Positions 26,994-36,467 of a stretch of DNA of 64,000 bases are shown here, one piece after another (within the stretch, counting starts at the first letter, position 1; every line of letters starts with the position of its first letter). The stretch comes from Geothrix paludis (lineage in GTDB: Bacteria; Acidobacteriota; Holophagae; Holophagales; Holophagaceae): positions 248,001-312,000 of the forward strand of contig NZ_JAKZLC010000004.1 of the NCBI RefSeq assembly GCF_022808815.1, read 5' to 3'. A program made the translations under genes and the position numbers. Below the pieces are notes generated by a model, which searched no databases, was not told where the DNA came from, and saw only the letters and a program-made list of their open reading frames with translations.

Positions 26994-27568
26994 CCCTCGA
27001 AGGGCCCGTGGACCGCGCCGCCCGTCTCCTGCTGGGCATGCGGCTGGTGCGTGAGAACGTCACCCTCCGCATCACGGAGGTGGAAGCCTACGGTGGCCCC
27101 GAGGACAGCGCCAGCCACGCCCGCCACGGGCGCACGGCCCGTAACGCGCCCATGTGGGGCCCGCCGGGCCGGGCCTACCTCTATTTCTGCTACGGCGTGC
27201 ACTGGATGCTGAACGTGGTGACCGGGCCCGAGGGCGAGGCCTCCGCCGTGCTCATCCGCGGGGCGGAGGTGGTCTCCGGGCTCGAGACCGTCCTGGCGCG
27301 ACGCGGTGCGGCCAAGGCCACGCCCCAGCTCTGCGCGGGCCCGGGCAAGGTGGCCCAGGCCCTGGGCCTCGACCGGGCCTTCGACGGCCACGACCTGCTG
27401 GCCCCCGGCGGACTGGAGCTGCGGCCCGGCGCGGCCCCGACGGTGATCCTCGCGGGCCCGCGCCTGGGCATCGCCTTCGCCACCGCGGCCGACCAGGCCC
27501 GGCCCTGGCGCTTCGCCGACGGGGACAGCCGGGCCGTGCTGCGGCGGGCCGCCCTCCTCCCCCGCTGA
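26990..27568 (+). CDS. DNA-3-methyladenine glycosylase, AAG/MPG family
   Basis: 192 residues, normal for bacterial Mpg. It excises 3-methyladenine and related alkylated bases to start base-excision repair. The catalytic segment ITEVEAYGG (about 23-31), SHARHGRT and RNAPMWGPPGRAYLYFCYG match the family closely, as does the C-terminal GPRLGI block. ATG 26990 overlaps the preceding stop by 4 nt. A longer in-frame extension upstream would lie over the YcxB-like gene and is rejected. Confidence 0.93.
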   Translation: MTLEGPVDRAARLLLGMRLVRENVTLRITEVEAYGGPEDSASHARHGRTARNAPMWGPPGRAYLYFCYGVHWMLNVVTGPEGEASAVLIRGAEVVSGLETVLARRGAAKATPQLCAGPGKVAQALGLDRAFDGHDLLAPGGLELRPGAAPTVILAGPRLGIAFATAADQARPWRFADGDSRAVLRRAALLPR

Positions 27569-27601
27569 GGCGCTTATCTTGGAAACGTCCAGGAGGCCGC
27601 C

Positions 27602-27805
27602 ATGCCCTACGTGAACATCCGCATCACCCGCGAAGGCGCCACCGCCGAGCAGAAGGCCCGGCTCATCCAGGGCGCCACCCAGCTCCTCGTGGACGTGCTG
27701 GGCAAGAACCCCCAGACCACCGTTGTCGTCATCGACGAGGTGGAGACGGACAACTGGGGCATTGGCGGCGAGACCGTGACCGCCCGGCGGAAGCAGGGGC
27801 ACTGA
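27602..27805 (+). CDS. 4-oxalocrotonate tautomerase family protein
   Basis: 67 residues. Removal of Met1 exposes the catalytic Pro of MPYVNIRITREG. The family-wide EQKARLIQGATQLLVDVLGK helix and the VVIDEV strand follow. Such 60-70-residue proteins form hexamers or dimers and isomerise unsaturated ketoacids or act on related enols. GGAGG lies before the start. No aromatic-degradation genes are adjacent, so its true substrate is open. Confidence 0.88.
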   Translation: MPYVNIRITREGATAEQKARLIQGATQLLVDVLGKNPQTTVVVIDEVETDNWGIGGETVTARRKQGH

Positions 27806-27935
27806 ACGCGCTCTTGTGCATCCGCCATCCCGCACCCATACTCAGGATCCGCTCGATTCGCGCCCTTGAGGGGGCCGGACGGACGGCGCCGGATGCGGGA
27901 GCAATCGCACACCCTATCTGGTGATCACCACACAC

Positions 27936-28326
27936 GGGGGTGACCGGTTTCGACAGGTCGTGATCCGGGTGCCTGGTGCAGGCGGGGGTTGGACGGCTGG
28001 CCCCCTTATCAAGCCGCCCAAATCAAACTGCCAACGATAACTTCGAACTGGCTCTCGCTGCCTAGGGCAACCTAGGTTCCGAGCGAGTCCCCGGGATCTC
28101 TGGGTACCGGGCTCGTTAAACCTCTGAAAGGGTGGCTTCGGCCTGCCGGACGGAGGCACCAGATAGGCCGCCGCGACGCCCCCTGACAGCGGCCGAGATA
28201 AGGGGGCACACGTCCCGAGCGGCTCGTCCGTTCCCCGCCGGGAGGTTTCAAGAGCGGACCAAGCCTGTGGAAGAGCCGCCATCCGGCATGTCTTGGACGT
28301 GGGTTCAACTCCCACCACCTCCACCA
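27936..28326 (+). ncRNA. ssrA: transfer-messenger RNA
   Basis: The 5' end GGGGGTG and 3' end CACCTCC-A-CCA form a 7-bp acceptor stem (one G-U). GGTTTCGACAGG and a T-arm GGGTTCAACTCCC are diagnostic of one-piece tmRNA. The internal tag frame encodes ANDNFELALAA. Pseudoknot-capable GC segments fill the 3' half. The molecule is 391 nt with encoded CCA. It rescues stalled ribosomes together with SmpB. An intrinsic terminator begins at the CCA end. Confidence 0.97.
28030..28065 (+). other. tmRNA proteolysis-tag reading frame
   Basis: GCC AAC GAT AAC TTC GAA CTG GCT CTC GCT GCC TAG encodes A-NDNFELALAA. The ALAA end is the usual ClpXP-type degradation signal. Confidence 0.93.
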
Positions 28327-28362
28327 AGCAAAAACCCCCGCTTTGCGGGGGTTTTTGCTTGG
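28324..28362 (+). terminator. intrinsic terminator of tmRNA
   Basis: A perfect 18-bp inverted repeat around a TTT loop: CCAAGCAAAAACCCCCGC (28324-28341) and its complement at 28345-28362. It starts within the CCA end of the tmRNA and contains a TTTTT tract. Confidence 0.9.
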
Positions 28363-28393
28363 TGGAAACGATAAGGCGGGAGTTGAAGTCGCT

Positions 28394-28503
28394 GAAAGGC
28401 TGGCAGGTAGCCGTAGCCTTCGGCAGTCCGGGGGACTGCCGAAGGCGTAAAGCGGCGTGCCAGCCTTTCGCGCGGCCGGAGCGTCACCCCGCAGGGGTGA
28501 TGC
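28394..28503. repeat. nested multi-hairpin block downstream of tmRNA
   Basis: Outer 12-bp stem GAAAGGCTGGCA (28394-28405) / TGCCAGCCTTTC (28458-28469). Inside it is a 14-bp stem GCCTTCGGCAGTCC (28416-28429) / GGACTGCCGAAGGC (28433-28446) with a GGG loop. Next to it is a 10-bp stem around TCACCCC / GGGGTGA (28481-28503). It lies between the convergent tmRNA and AraC genes. No gene is seen from 28363 to 28588. Confidence 0.75.
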
Positions 28504-28588
28504 GGAGGGAGTCCCACCACCGGGGATGCGGCCGGGCCTCCTGCGCAGGGTTTCTTGGGTCCAGCCTCTCGACCAGACCCTCAGCTAT

Positions 28589-29545
28589 TCACTCCCCCAC
28601 CCCCTCCGCCTGTTCCCGCAGCCGCGCCACATCCTTGGTCGGCGCGCTGCCAAAGTAGCGGCCGTACTCCCGGGCGAACTGGGAGGGGCTCTGGTAGCCC
28701 ACGCGGCGGCCGGCGGTGCCGGCGTCCAGGCGGGTGAGCAGCATGAGGCGCCGCGCCTCCTGAAGGCGGATGGCCTTCTGGTACTGCAGGGGACTCATGG
28801 CGGTGACGGCCTTGAAGTGCTGGTGGAAGGAGGAGGCGCTCATGTGCACCAGCGTGGCCAGGCGCTCCACGTCCAGGGGCTGGTCGAAGTGGGTGCGGAC
28901 CCAGGCCACGGCCTTGGCGACGCGGTGGAGCTGGCTCTCCTCCTGGCCGATCAGCGCCACCCGCGGGCCCAGCTGGCTCCGCAGGAGCCGGATGAGGATC
29001 TCGTCGAGAACGAGGGGGGCCAGAAGCTCCGCCTCGTCGGGCCGGGAGGCCAGTTCCATCAGCCGCACCACCGCGTTGATCACCGGGACGTCCAGCTGGT
29101 CCACGCAGATGGCGCGGCCCTCGCCCCGGCGGGGCAGGCCCAGGGGGTAGACCTTGGCCGTCAGGTCGGCAATCCGCGCCGGATCCAGGTCGATCCGAAG
29201 GCCGAGGTAGGGCGCATCCAGACTGGCCTGGGTGACCTGGGCGGACACGGGGACATCCACGGAATAGACCAGCACCCGCGAGGCATCGTACTCGTAGAGC
29301 TCCTGCCCCAGCATCACCCGCTTCGCGCCCTGGGCCACCAGGCAGAGCGCCGGCCGCTGCACGGCGTGGTGGAAGTCCGCGTGGGCCCGGGAGGCCCGGG
29401 AGACATGCACCCCCGGAAGCCGCAGCTCGAAGGTGCCGTCGTAGGGGGCGAGCGCCTTCAGCAGGTCCGCGAGCCGGGCCACGTCCGGCCGGGAGGGCTC
29501 CGGTTCGAGGCTGTCGGAGGAGGGTGGCTTGGGGAGGCGGGCCAT
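28589..29545 (-). CDS. AraC-family transcriptional regulator (AraC_N type, YqhC-like)
   Basis: 318 residues. An N-terminal AraC_N-type sensing domain (about 10-190) is followed by two helix-turn-helix motifs ([21 protein letters not shown], about 233-253, then [20 protein letters not shown]). This matches the subgroup that includes YqhC, which activates an aldehyde reductase and an aldo/keto reductase in E. coli. ATG 29545 is preferred over 29593 because the latter would overlap the upstream gene. It is the last gene of a four-gene leftward set of oxidoreductases, which it probably controls. Confidence 0.87.
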   Translation of the reverse strand: MARLPKPPSSDSLEPEPSRPDVARLADLLKALAPYDGTFELRLPGVHVSRASRAHADFHHAVQRPALCLVAQGAKRVMLGQELYEYDASRVLVYSVDVPVSAQVTQASLDAPYLGLRIDLDPARIADLTAKVYPLGLPRRGEGRAICVDQLDVPVINAVVRLMELASRPDEAELLAPLVLDEILIRLLRSQLGPRVALIGQEESQLHRVAKAVAWVRTHFDQPLDVERLATLVHMSASSFHQHFKAVTAMSPLQYQKAIRLQEARRLMLLTRLDAGTAGRRVGYQSPSQFAREYGRYFGSAPTKDVARLREQAEGVGE

Positions 29546-29561
29546 GGACCATTGTCTCCTT

Positions 29562-30326
29562 TCAGGCCAGTCCGGAGGCAGGCAGGACCTCATTCAGGGT
29601 CTGCAGGGCATTGAGGGTCCTCGGGTAGCCGAGGTAGGGCAGAAGCTGCGTGACGACACTCAGCAGCGTGGCCCGGTCGTTGCCGACCTGGAGGTTGCCC
29701 CGGACGTGCCCCTTCACCTGGGCTTCGCAGCCCCGCAGCGAGAGCAGCATCGAGAAGGTGAGCAGCTCCCGCAGGCGCAGGTCCAGCCCCGTCCGGGTGT
29801 AGTGGTCCCCGAAGCAGTTGGCGGACAGGTGGTCCTGGATGTGGCGCTGGTCGGCCGGCGCAGCCTCGCGCATCTGGTCGATCGCCTCGCCGAAGATCGC
29901 CTTCTGGAGCGCCAGCCCCCGCGCCATCCGCGTCTCGCGCGTGGTCGTGGACTGGCCTTCCAGCGGCAGCTTCACCCCGGCGCCCGCCAGGATCTCGTTG
30001 GTGGCGTGGAGGAAGTCGAAGACCACGGCGATGCCGCAGTACGGCACCGCCTGGTAGACGATCTCCTTCACCTCGACCGGCGTCACCCCCGCGGTCAGGG
30101 CGGCCCGGAGCATGACCTGGTATTCCCCGAGCGCCTGCCCCGCGATCAAGGCCGCGAGGATGACCATCAGGCGGGTCCGGTCGTCCAGGTGGACCTGGGC
30201 ATCCACCTCGCCGAAGGCGAAGGTGTCGAACAGCTCGATGAACTCCGGGTCGGTGACCTTCAGGGTGGACGTGTGGCCCGGAAACCAGCGCTCATGGTTC
30301 CGCTCGGCGGTTTCTGAAAAGGTCAT
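29562..30326 (-). CDS. carboxymuconolactone decarboxylase (AhpD-like) family protein
   Basis: 254 residues with two alpha-helical CMD repeats: one near 45-115 and a second near 150-235. The CxxC pair of peroxidase-type AhpD is absent, so disulfide peroxidase activity is unlikely. The YQAVPYCGI segment and a distal [14 protein letters not shown] remain as conserved landmarks. Start is fixed by GGAGG before ATG 30326. It sits between the aldo/keto reductase and the AraC gene with short gaps, so it is probably co-transcribed. A role in carbonyl or lactone metabolism is likely but not specific. Confidence 0.82.
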   Translation of the reverse strand: MTFSETAERNHERWFPGHTSTLKVTDPEFIELFDTFAFGEVDAQVHLDDRTRLMVILAALIAGQALGEYQVMLRAALTAGVTPVEVKEIVYQAVPYCGIAVVFDFLHATNEILAGAGVKLPLEGQSTTTRETRMARGLALQKAIFGEAIDQMREAAPADQRHIQDHLSANCFGDHYTRTGLDLRLRELLTFSMLLSLRGCEAQVKGHVRGNLQVGNDRATLLSVVTQLLPYLGYPRTLNALQTLNEVLPASGLA

Positions 30327-30366
30327 CACATCCTCCTTGCCTGCATGGGTGCCGGTCGTGGGCCGG

Positions 30367-32447
<2,081 letters not shown>

Positions 32448-32772
32448 GCATTCCTCCATGTCAGGGGCGAGGGTCGTCCACCCTGCCCGCGGACTTTCTT
32501 ATGCGGGGCCGCTTGGTTCACGGAGCGGCATGGGGAAGTGTAGGAAGCAGGCGGCCGGTCGGCTTGCCTGATGCTCCGAACTTCTAGCCCAATCCTCCAG
32601 AAGGAGTTCCGGGGTGGCCTGGCGCCCTCCAAATGTCGAACCCGAGGCTCAACCCTTCCCCCCGACGGACGATCGAATCCTGCGTCATCCACCTGCCGCG
32701 CTCCCGGGAGCGCGGCAGATCTTTCATAACCCGTGGCCGCCCTTCGGCGGCCCGATCCATCAAGGAGGTCCT
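32448..32772. other. 325-bp intergenic region between divergent genes
   Basis: It holds the upstream regions of the alcohol dehydrogenase (leftward) and of the periplasmic protein (rightward), plus the 24-bp palindrome at 32694-32717. I see no credible reading frame longer than about a dozen codons with a ribosome site, and no RNA gene. Confidence 0.6.
32694..32717. promoter_or_regulatory. perfect 24-bp palindrome upstream of the periplasmic protein gene
   Basis: TGCCGCGCTCCC followed at once by GGGAGCGCGGCA. It lies 55 nt before the start of the next gene. It could be an operator for a dimeric regulator or a leader-RNA hairpin; the few T residues after it make termination possible too. Confidence 0.55.
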
Positions 32773-33294
32773 ATGCGTCGCTCGTCATCTGCGCTTGGAG
32801 CCCTGGCCCTCGGCTTCGTCTGCCTCGGGCTGGCCGCCTCCGAGTTCTCCCCCCTCGCCACGGTGGCCAAGAGCACCTGGGCGGACAAACATCATGTGGG
32901 CGTCATCTGCGACGCCGCATCGGACAAGAAGGAGATCCTCGCGCTGAGCGAGGCCATGGGGACCGGCACCACGATCACCGTGGTGGACACCCGGGACGTG
33001 GCCGAGGTCAGCGAGGCGGTCGCCACCCTCCGCGCGAAGCATGTGGACTACGTCGTCCTCATGCCGGCGGATCCCGTCTTCCATGACGGCGGGTTCGGCA
33101 GCACCTTCCTGATCCGGGACCTTTCCGGACTGGGGATCCCGAGCGTGGGGACCACGGCCAGGGCCGTGCGCCAGGGCGCGGCGTTCGCCATCGGGGAAGC
33201 CACGGGCGGGCAACTGCTGGTGTCCGACAAGCTCATCGGCCACATCTCCGTCCTCCTCCCGGACCGCGGTACCTACCTCGGTGGCTCGAAATGA
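32773..33294 (+). CDS. exported single-lobe periplasmic-binding-protein-like protein
   Basis: 173 residues with a signal peptide (about 1-23). The mature part resembles one lobe of ABC_sub_bind (TrpX-like) substrate-binding proteins: ...VDYVVLMPADP..., then IPSVGTTARAVRQGAAFAIGEATGGQLL, close to the 'iPvfg....v..Ga....g....G..aa' pattern of that family. A full binding protein would be about 300 residues, so this is half-size. No transporter genes are adjacent. AAGGAGG is 5 nt before ATG 32773. Function unknown; the fold suggestion is inference. Confidence 0.68.
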   Translation: MRRSSSALGALALGFVCLGLAASEFSPLATVAKSTWADKHHVGVICDAASDKKEILALSEAMGTGTTITVVDTRDVAEVSEAVATLRAKHVDYVVLMPADPVFHDGGFGSTFLIRDLSGLGIPSVGTTARAVRQGAAFAIGEATGGQLLVSDKLIGHISVLLPDRGTYLGGSK

Positions 33295-33322
33295 CGGAGG
33301 CTGCCGACGCCTCGAGGGAGCT

Positions 33323-33355
33323 GGGGGCCAGGCGCGCACCCTGCGCCTGACCCCC
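33323..33355. terminator. hairpin between convergent genes
   Basis: GGGGG-C-CAGGCGC (33323-33335) pairs with GCGCCTG-A-CCCCC (33343-33355), with one C/A mismatch and a 7-nt loop. It separates the rightward periplasmic protein from the leftward iron-sulfur protein. Confidence 0.6.
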
Positions 33356-33356
33356 C

Positions 33357-34640
33357 TTAGCGTTCCGCCATCAGGCGGTCCAGGTAGCGGGACTTCACCT
33401 GCTTGGAGGCGAGGACCCGCTGGAGGGGCGGGAGCTTGAGCACGGCGCCGAGGATGGCGGCCACGGCACGGTGCCCGTGGCTGGACTGCCCGTCCACCAG
33501 GAGCTCCGCCAGCTGGCCGCGCTCGAGGGCCATCACCACGGTGCGATGGGCCGTGTTGGCGGGGGTCAGCACCCTCGCCGGGCGGGACTTGAGCCGGATG
33601 GCCCTCGGAGCGCAGGTCCGCACGCACACGCCGCAGCCCAGGCAGCGGTCCTCGTCCAGCCTCGCCCGCCGCGCGGCGGGACGGCGGGGATCGTGGGCCG
33701 AGACGAGGGCGAGCGCCTCCACGGGGCAGGCCCCGACGCACTTCCCGCAGCCGGTGCACCGCCCGTCATCCAGCTCCGGGAGGAAGTTCGTGGTGTGGAC
33801 GGGCTTCATGAACGCGAAGCGGCGTGCCGCGACCATGGCCTCGCAGCAGCAGCCGCAGCAGTTGCAGATGAAGCTCACCTGGTCGCGCACGTTCTCCCCG
33901 AACTGCACCAGGCCCCGCTCGCGGGCCTGATCGAGCAGGTCGAGGCACTCCGCGGCCTCCACGCGCCGCGCCACCTGATGGCGTGTCAGGGAATCCGCGC
34001 AGGTGCCGAAGGTCATGCAGATCTCCATGGGCGCGTCGCAGGCCTTCCCCAGATGGGCCATCTTGTGGCGGCAGTAGCAGGTGCCGACCCCGATGGCCCC
34101 CGCGGTTCGGACCACCTCGCTGGCCCGCTCGTGGTCGAGCACCACGAGGCTGTCCTCCCGGGGCAGCGCCGTCTCGTCCACGAAGACCCGGCCCAGCTGC
34201 GTCTCCCCGCCCGTGAACAGGGCGCGGAGAAAGTCCTCCTCCACGTTGAGGTACTGGTGGAAGAGTTCCGCCAGGGCCTTCTGATCCACATCGCCCCGCA
34301 CCCGCATCATCGAGAACTCGAAAAAGCCCGCCATGGGCGGCGGCATCACGTAGCGCGTCTCGCCGTCCCGGACCATGTCCAGCAGCATGGCGCGCCCGGC
34401 AAGGGCCTCCAGGATCCGGCGCGCCCTCGCCTCCGGGACCTTCCAGATCGCCGCGGCGCGACGGGCCGTGAAGGGGCGGATGGGAACCTGCGCCAGCAGA
34501 CCGGCCTCCTCCTCGCTCACCAGGAGCCGGAGGATCTGGAACAGGCGCTCCGAAGGCGGCGCGCCCTGGGGGAACCGGTTCAGGCGAGCCACCAGGCGCT
34601 CGTAGGTGCCGTGGCCGGAAGGAAGGAGGGCGTGGGCCAT
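33357..34640 (-). CDS. 4Fe-4S dicluster protein with helical N-terminal region and extra Cys-rich block
   Basis: 427 residues. The C-terminal third holds two ferredoxin-type clusters: CTGCGKCVGACP (Cys295, 298, 301, 305) and CLGCGVCVRTCAP (Cys333, 336, 339, 343). Ahead of these is a dense CNCCGCCCEAM block (six cysteines within 259-266), and further cysteines at 188, 190, 201, 208 and 214. The N-terminal 150 residues look like a winged-helix-type region (TARRAAAIWKVPEARARRILEALAGRAML) with no cysteines. Probably an electron-transfer or redox-sensing protein in the cytoplasm. Its role is not known; the neighbouring Mo enzyme is a conceivable partner. Confidence 0.75.
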   Translation of the reverse strand: MAHALLPSGHGTYERLVARLNRFPQGAPPSERLFQILRLLVSEEEAGLLAQVPIRPFTARRAAAIWKVPEARARRILEALAGRAMLLDMVRDGETRYVMPPPMAGFFEFSMMRVRGDVDQKALAELFHQYLNVEEDFLRALFTGGETQLGRVFVDETALPREDSLVVLDHERASEVVRTAGAIGVGTCYCRHKMAHLGKACDAPMEICMTFGTCADSLTRHQVARRVEAAECLDLLDQARERGLVQFGENVRDQVSFICNCCGCCCEAMVAARRFAFMKPVHTTNFLPELDDGRCTGCGKCVGACPVEALALVSAHDPRRPAARRARLDEDRCLGCGVCVRTCAPRAIRLKSRPARVLTPANTAHRTVVMALERGQLAELLVDGQSSHGHRAVAAILGAVLKLPPLQRVLASKQVKSRYLDRLMAER

Positions 34641-34697
34641 GGGGATATCCCGGCGCCAGGATACCTCCTTCCCCCCAGCCGCACCTTCGGTTCGGGG

Positions 34698-35333
34698 TCA
34701 CTTCGGGCGGTGGCCCCGGGCCCGCTGATTGGACTCGTAGATGGTGCCGCGGGCCGGTGCCGGGGCCTCGCCTTGGACGGTCGCCACCCAGGTGCGGGTG
34801 TCCGTGACGGCGGCGAAGCGGGACTGGAGGACGACGCAGAAGGTCCGGTGGATCGTCTCGGCGCTGGCCCGTCCCGCGGCGTTCTCGTAGGGCACCGAGC
34901 CCGAGGCGTCGGCCAGGAACTCCACCGCCAGCCCGGCGTGCATGGCGTGCTTGATGGTGGAGTCCACGCAGTTGTGCGTCATGTAGCCCACGACGGCGAG
35001 GGTGTCGATGCCCCGGGCCCCCAGCCACTCGGCGAGATCCGTCTCGGGGAAGGCGCTGGGAAGGGATTTCTCCAGGTAGTGGTCGTGCGGGCGCGAGCGC
35101 ACCACCTCGTGGAGCTCCCAGGCGGGACCGCCCTTGACGAAGAGGGGCGCCCCGGCGGGCCCGTGGTTCTGGACGACGATCACCGGGATGCCCGCCTCCC
35201 GGGCGGCGTCCATGGCCGCGCCGATGTTGGCCAGGGACTCGGCGATGGGCGGGAACTCGATGGGGAGGTCGCCGGTGACGTACTCCTCCTGGACATCGAT
35301 GACGATGAGGGCGCGGCGGGGGGAGGCGGGCAT
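34698..35333 (-). CDS. isochorismatase-family cysteine hydrolase
   Basis: 211 residues. The Asp-Lys-Cys catalytic triad is seen at Asp13 (LIVIDVQ), Lys89 (LEKSLPSAF) and Cys122 (THNCVDST). The family cleaves amides, ureas or isochorismate; nicotinamidase is one relative. Two ATGs lie close together. GGAG abuts the first (35339) with no spacing but is 6 nt from the second (35333), so the second is chosen. Divergent from the GlxA-type regulator, with an inverted repeat between them. Known DJ-1/AraC regulators often control an adjacent hydrolase, so a regulatory link is likely. Confidence 0.88.
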   Translation of the reverse strand: MPASPRRALIVIDVQEEYVTGDLPIEFPPIAESLANIGAAMDAAREAGIPVIVVQNHGPAGAPLFVKGGPAWELHEVVRSRPHDHYLEKSLPSAFPETDLAEWLGARGIDTLAVVGYMTHNCVDSTIKHAMHAGLAVEFLADASGSVPYENAAGRASAETIHRTFCVVLQSRFAAVTDTRTWVATVQGEAPAPARGTIYESNQRARGHRPK

Positions 35334-35404
35334 GGGCATCTCCTTGAAGGGGCCGGTGGAACCGGGCTGCGCTCATGCTGGGCCCCGCGACGGGAATGGG
35401 AAAG

Positions 35405-35439
35405 TGGCCTGAATGACAATGTTCGATAAGATCAGGCCA
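35405..35439. promoter_or_regulatory. inverted repeat between hydrolase and GlxA-type regulator
   Basis: TGGCCTGA (35405-35412) and TCAGGCCA (35432-35439) are perfect reverse complements around a 19-nt AT-rich centre. The right arm reaches the regulator's first base. Candidate autoregulatory operator. Confidence 0.5.
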
Positions 35440-36419
35440 TGGCGTCTCTCCCGCTGGACCCCTTCACCCTGGCCGTGGTGGTCTTCGACCGGATCAGTCC
35501 GTTCCACCTCTCGGTGCCCTGCTTGGTCTTCGAGGACCGGCCGGACCTCGGCGTCCCGTCCTACCGCATCCGGATCTGCGGGGTGGAGGCGGGCCCCCTC
35601 CGCACCTCGGCCGGCTTCACCCTCCAGGCCCCCCATGGCCTGCGGGGGCTGGGCGGCGCGGGCACGATCATCGTCCCCAGCTGGCGGGATCCCCAGGAGC
35701 GCCCGCCCGAAGCCCTCCTCGCCGCCCTCCGGAAGGCCCATGCCCGGGGCGCGCGGGTAGTGGGCCTCTGTCTGGGCGCCTTCGTCCTGGCCGAGGCGGG
35801 CCTCCTGGATGGGCGCCAGGCCACCACCCACTGGAACTGGGCCGAAAGGTTCGCCCGGCAATTCCCGGAGGTCCGGCTGAACCCAGGCGTGCTCTACGTC
35901 GACGAGGGGGATGTGGTGACCTCGGCGGGCACGGCCGCGGGTCTCGATTGCTGCCTCCACCTCCTCCGATCCCAGTGCGGGGCCGAGGTCGCCAATGCGG
36001 TAGCCCGGCGCATGGTCGTGCAGCCCCACCGCCACGGAGGCCAGTCGCAGTTCATCGAGCAGCCTGTCGCGCTCGGGTCGGGACGGGACTCCTTCACGGA
36101 GGCCCTGGCCTGGGCGGAGGGGCACCTGGACCACCCGCTCACCGTGGACACCCTCGCGACACGCGCGCGGATGAGCCGGCGCACCTTCACCCGGCACTTC
36201 CGGCGGAAGACCGGCACCACCGTCTGGGCCTGGCTGCTCCAGCGCCGCCTCACCTTCGCGCAGCGGCTCCTCGAGACCACCGGGCACCCGGTGGAGCATG
36301 TGGCCGCCCTGGCCGGCTTCGGCTCGGCGGTCTCCCTCCGCCTGCACTTCCGCCAGCTCCTGAAGACCTCGCCCACGGCCTACCGCCGGGCCTTCCAGGG
36401 CGACTTCCAGAGCGACTAG
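35439..36419 (+). CDS. GlxA-family transcriptional regulator (DJ-1/PfpI domain + AraC HTH)
   Basis: 326 residues. An N-terminal DJ-1/PfpI-type amidase-like domain (about 10-180) includes a nucleophile-elbow-like VGLCLGAFVLAEAG. The C-terminal AraC-type DNA-binding domain has two helix-turn-helix motifs (LTVDTLATRARMSRRTFTRHF and VEHVAALAGFGSAVSLRLHF). This layout defines GlxA/FtrA-type regulators of nitrogen, quaternary-amine or oxidative-stress genes. It probably controls the divergent isochorismatase-type hydrolase. The ATG at 35439 overlaps the inverted repeat. Confidence 0.9.
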   Translation: MASLPLDPFTLAVVVFDRISPFHLSVPCLVFEDRPDLGVPSYRIRICGVEAGPLRTSAGFTLQAPHGLRGLGGAGTIIVPSWRDPQERPPEALLAALRKAHARGARVVGLCLGAFVLAEAGLLDGRQATTHWNWAERFARQFPEVRLNPGVLYVDEGDVVTSAGTAAGLDCCLHLLRSQCGAEVANAVARRMVVQPHRHGGQSQFIEQPVALGSGRDSFTEALAWAEGHLDHPLTVDTLATRARMSRRTFTRHFRRKTGTTVWAWLLQRRLTFAQRLLETTGHPVEHVAALAGFGSAVSLRLHFRQLLKTSPTAYRRAFQGDFQSD

Positions 36420-36467
36420 GAAGGAGCCGCGCCTGCGGCCATGATGGAACCCCCCGGGAGGTGTCCC

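Noticed and set aside
27914-28374. Open frames across the tmRNA on both strands
   Set aside because: The sequence is fully explained by tmRNA structure; the frames have no ribosome sites or protein-like composition.
28305-28520. A minus-strand 71-codon frame in the hairpin block after tmRNA
   Set aside because: It covers the inverted repeats and has no ribosome site; more likely a by-product of the structure.
28310-28521. Possible attachment-site duplication: TCCCACCACC at 28310-28319 and 28512-28521
   Set aside because: Only 10 bp are identical, there is no integrase gene and the interval is about 200 bp; chance is as likely.
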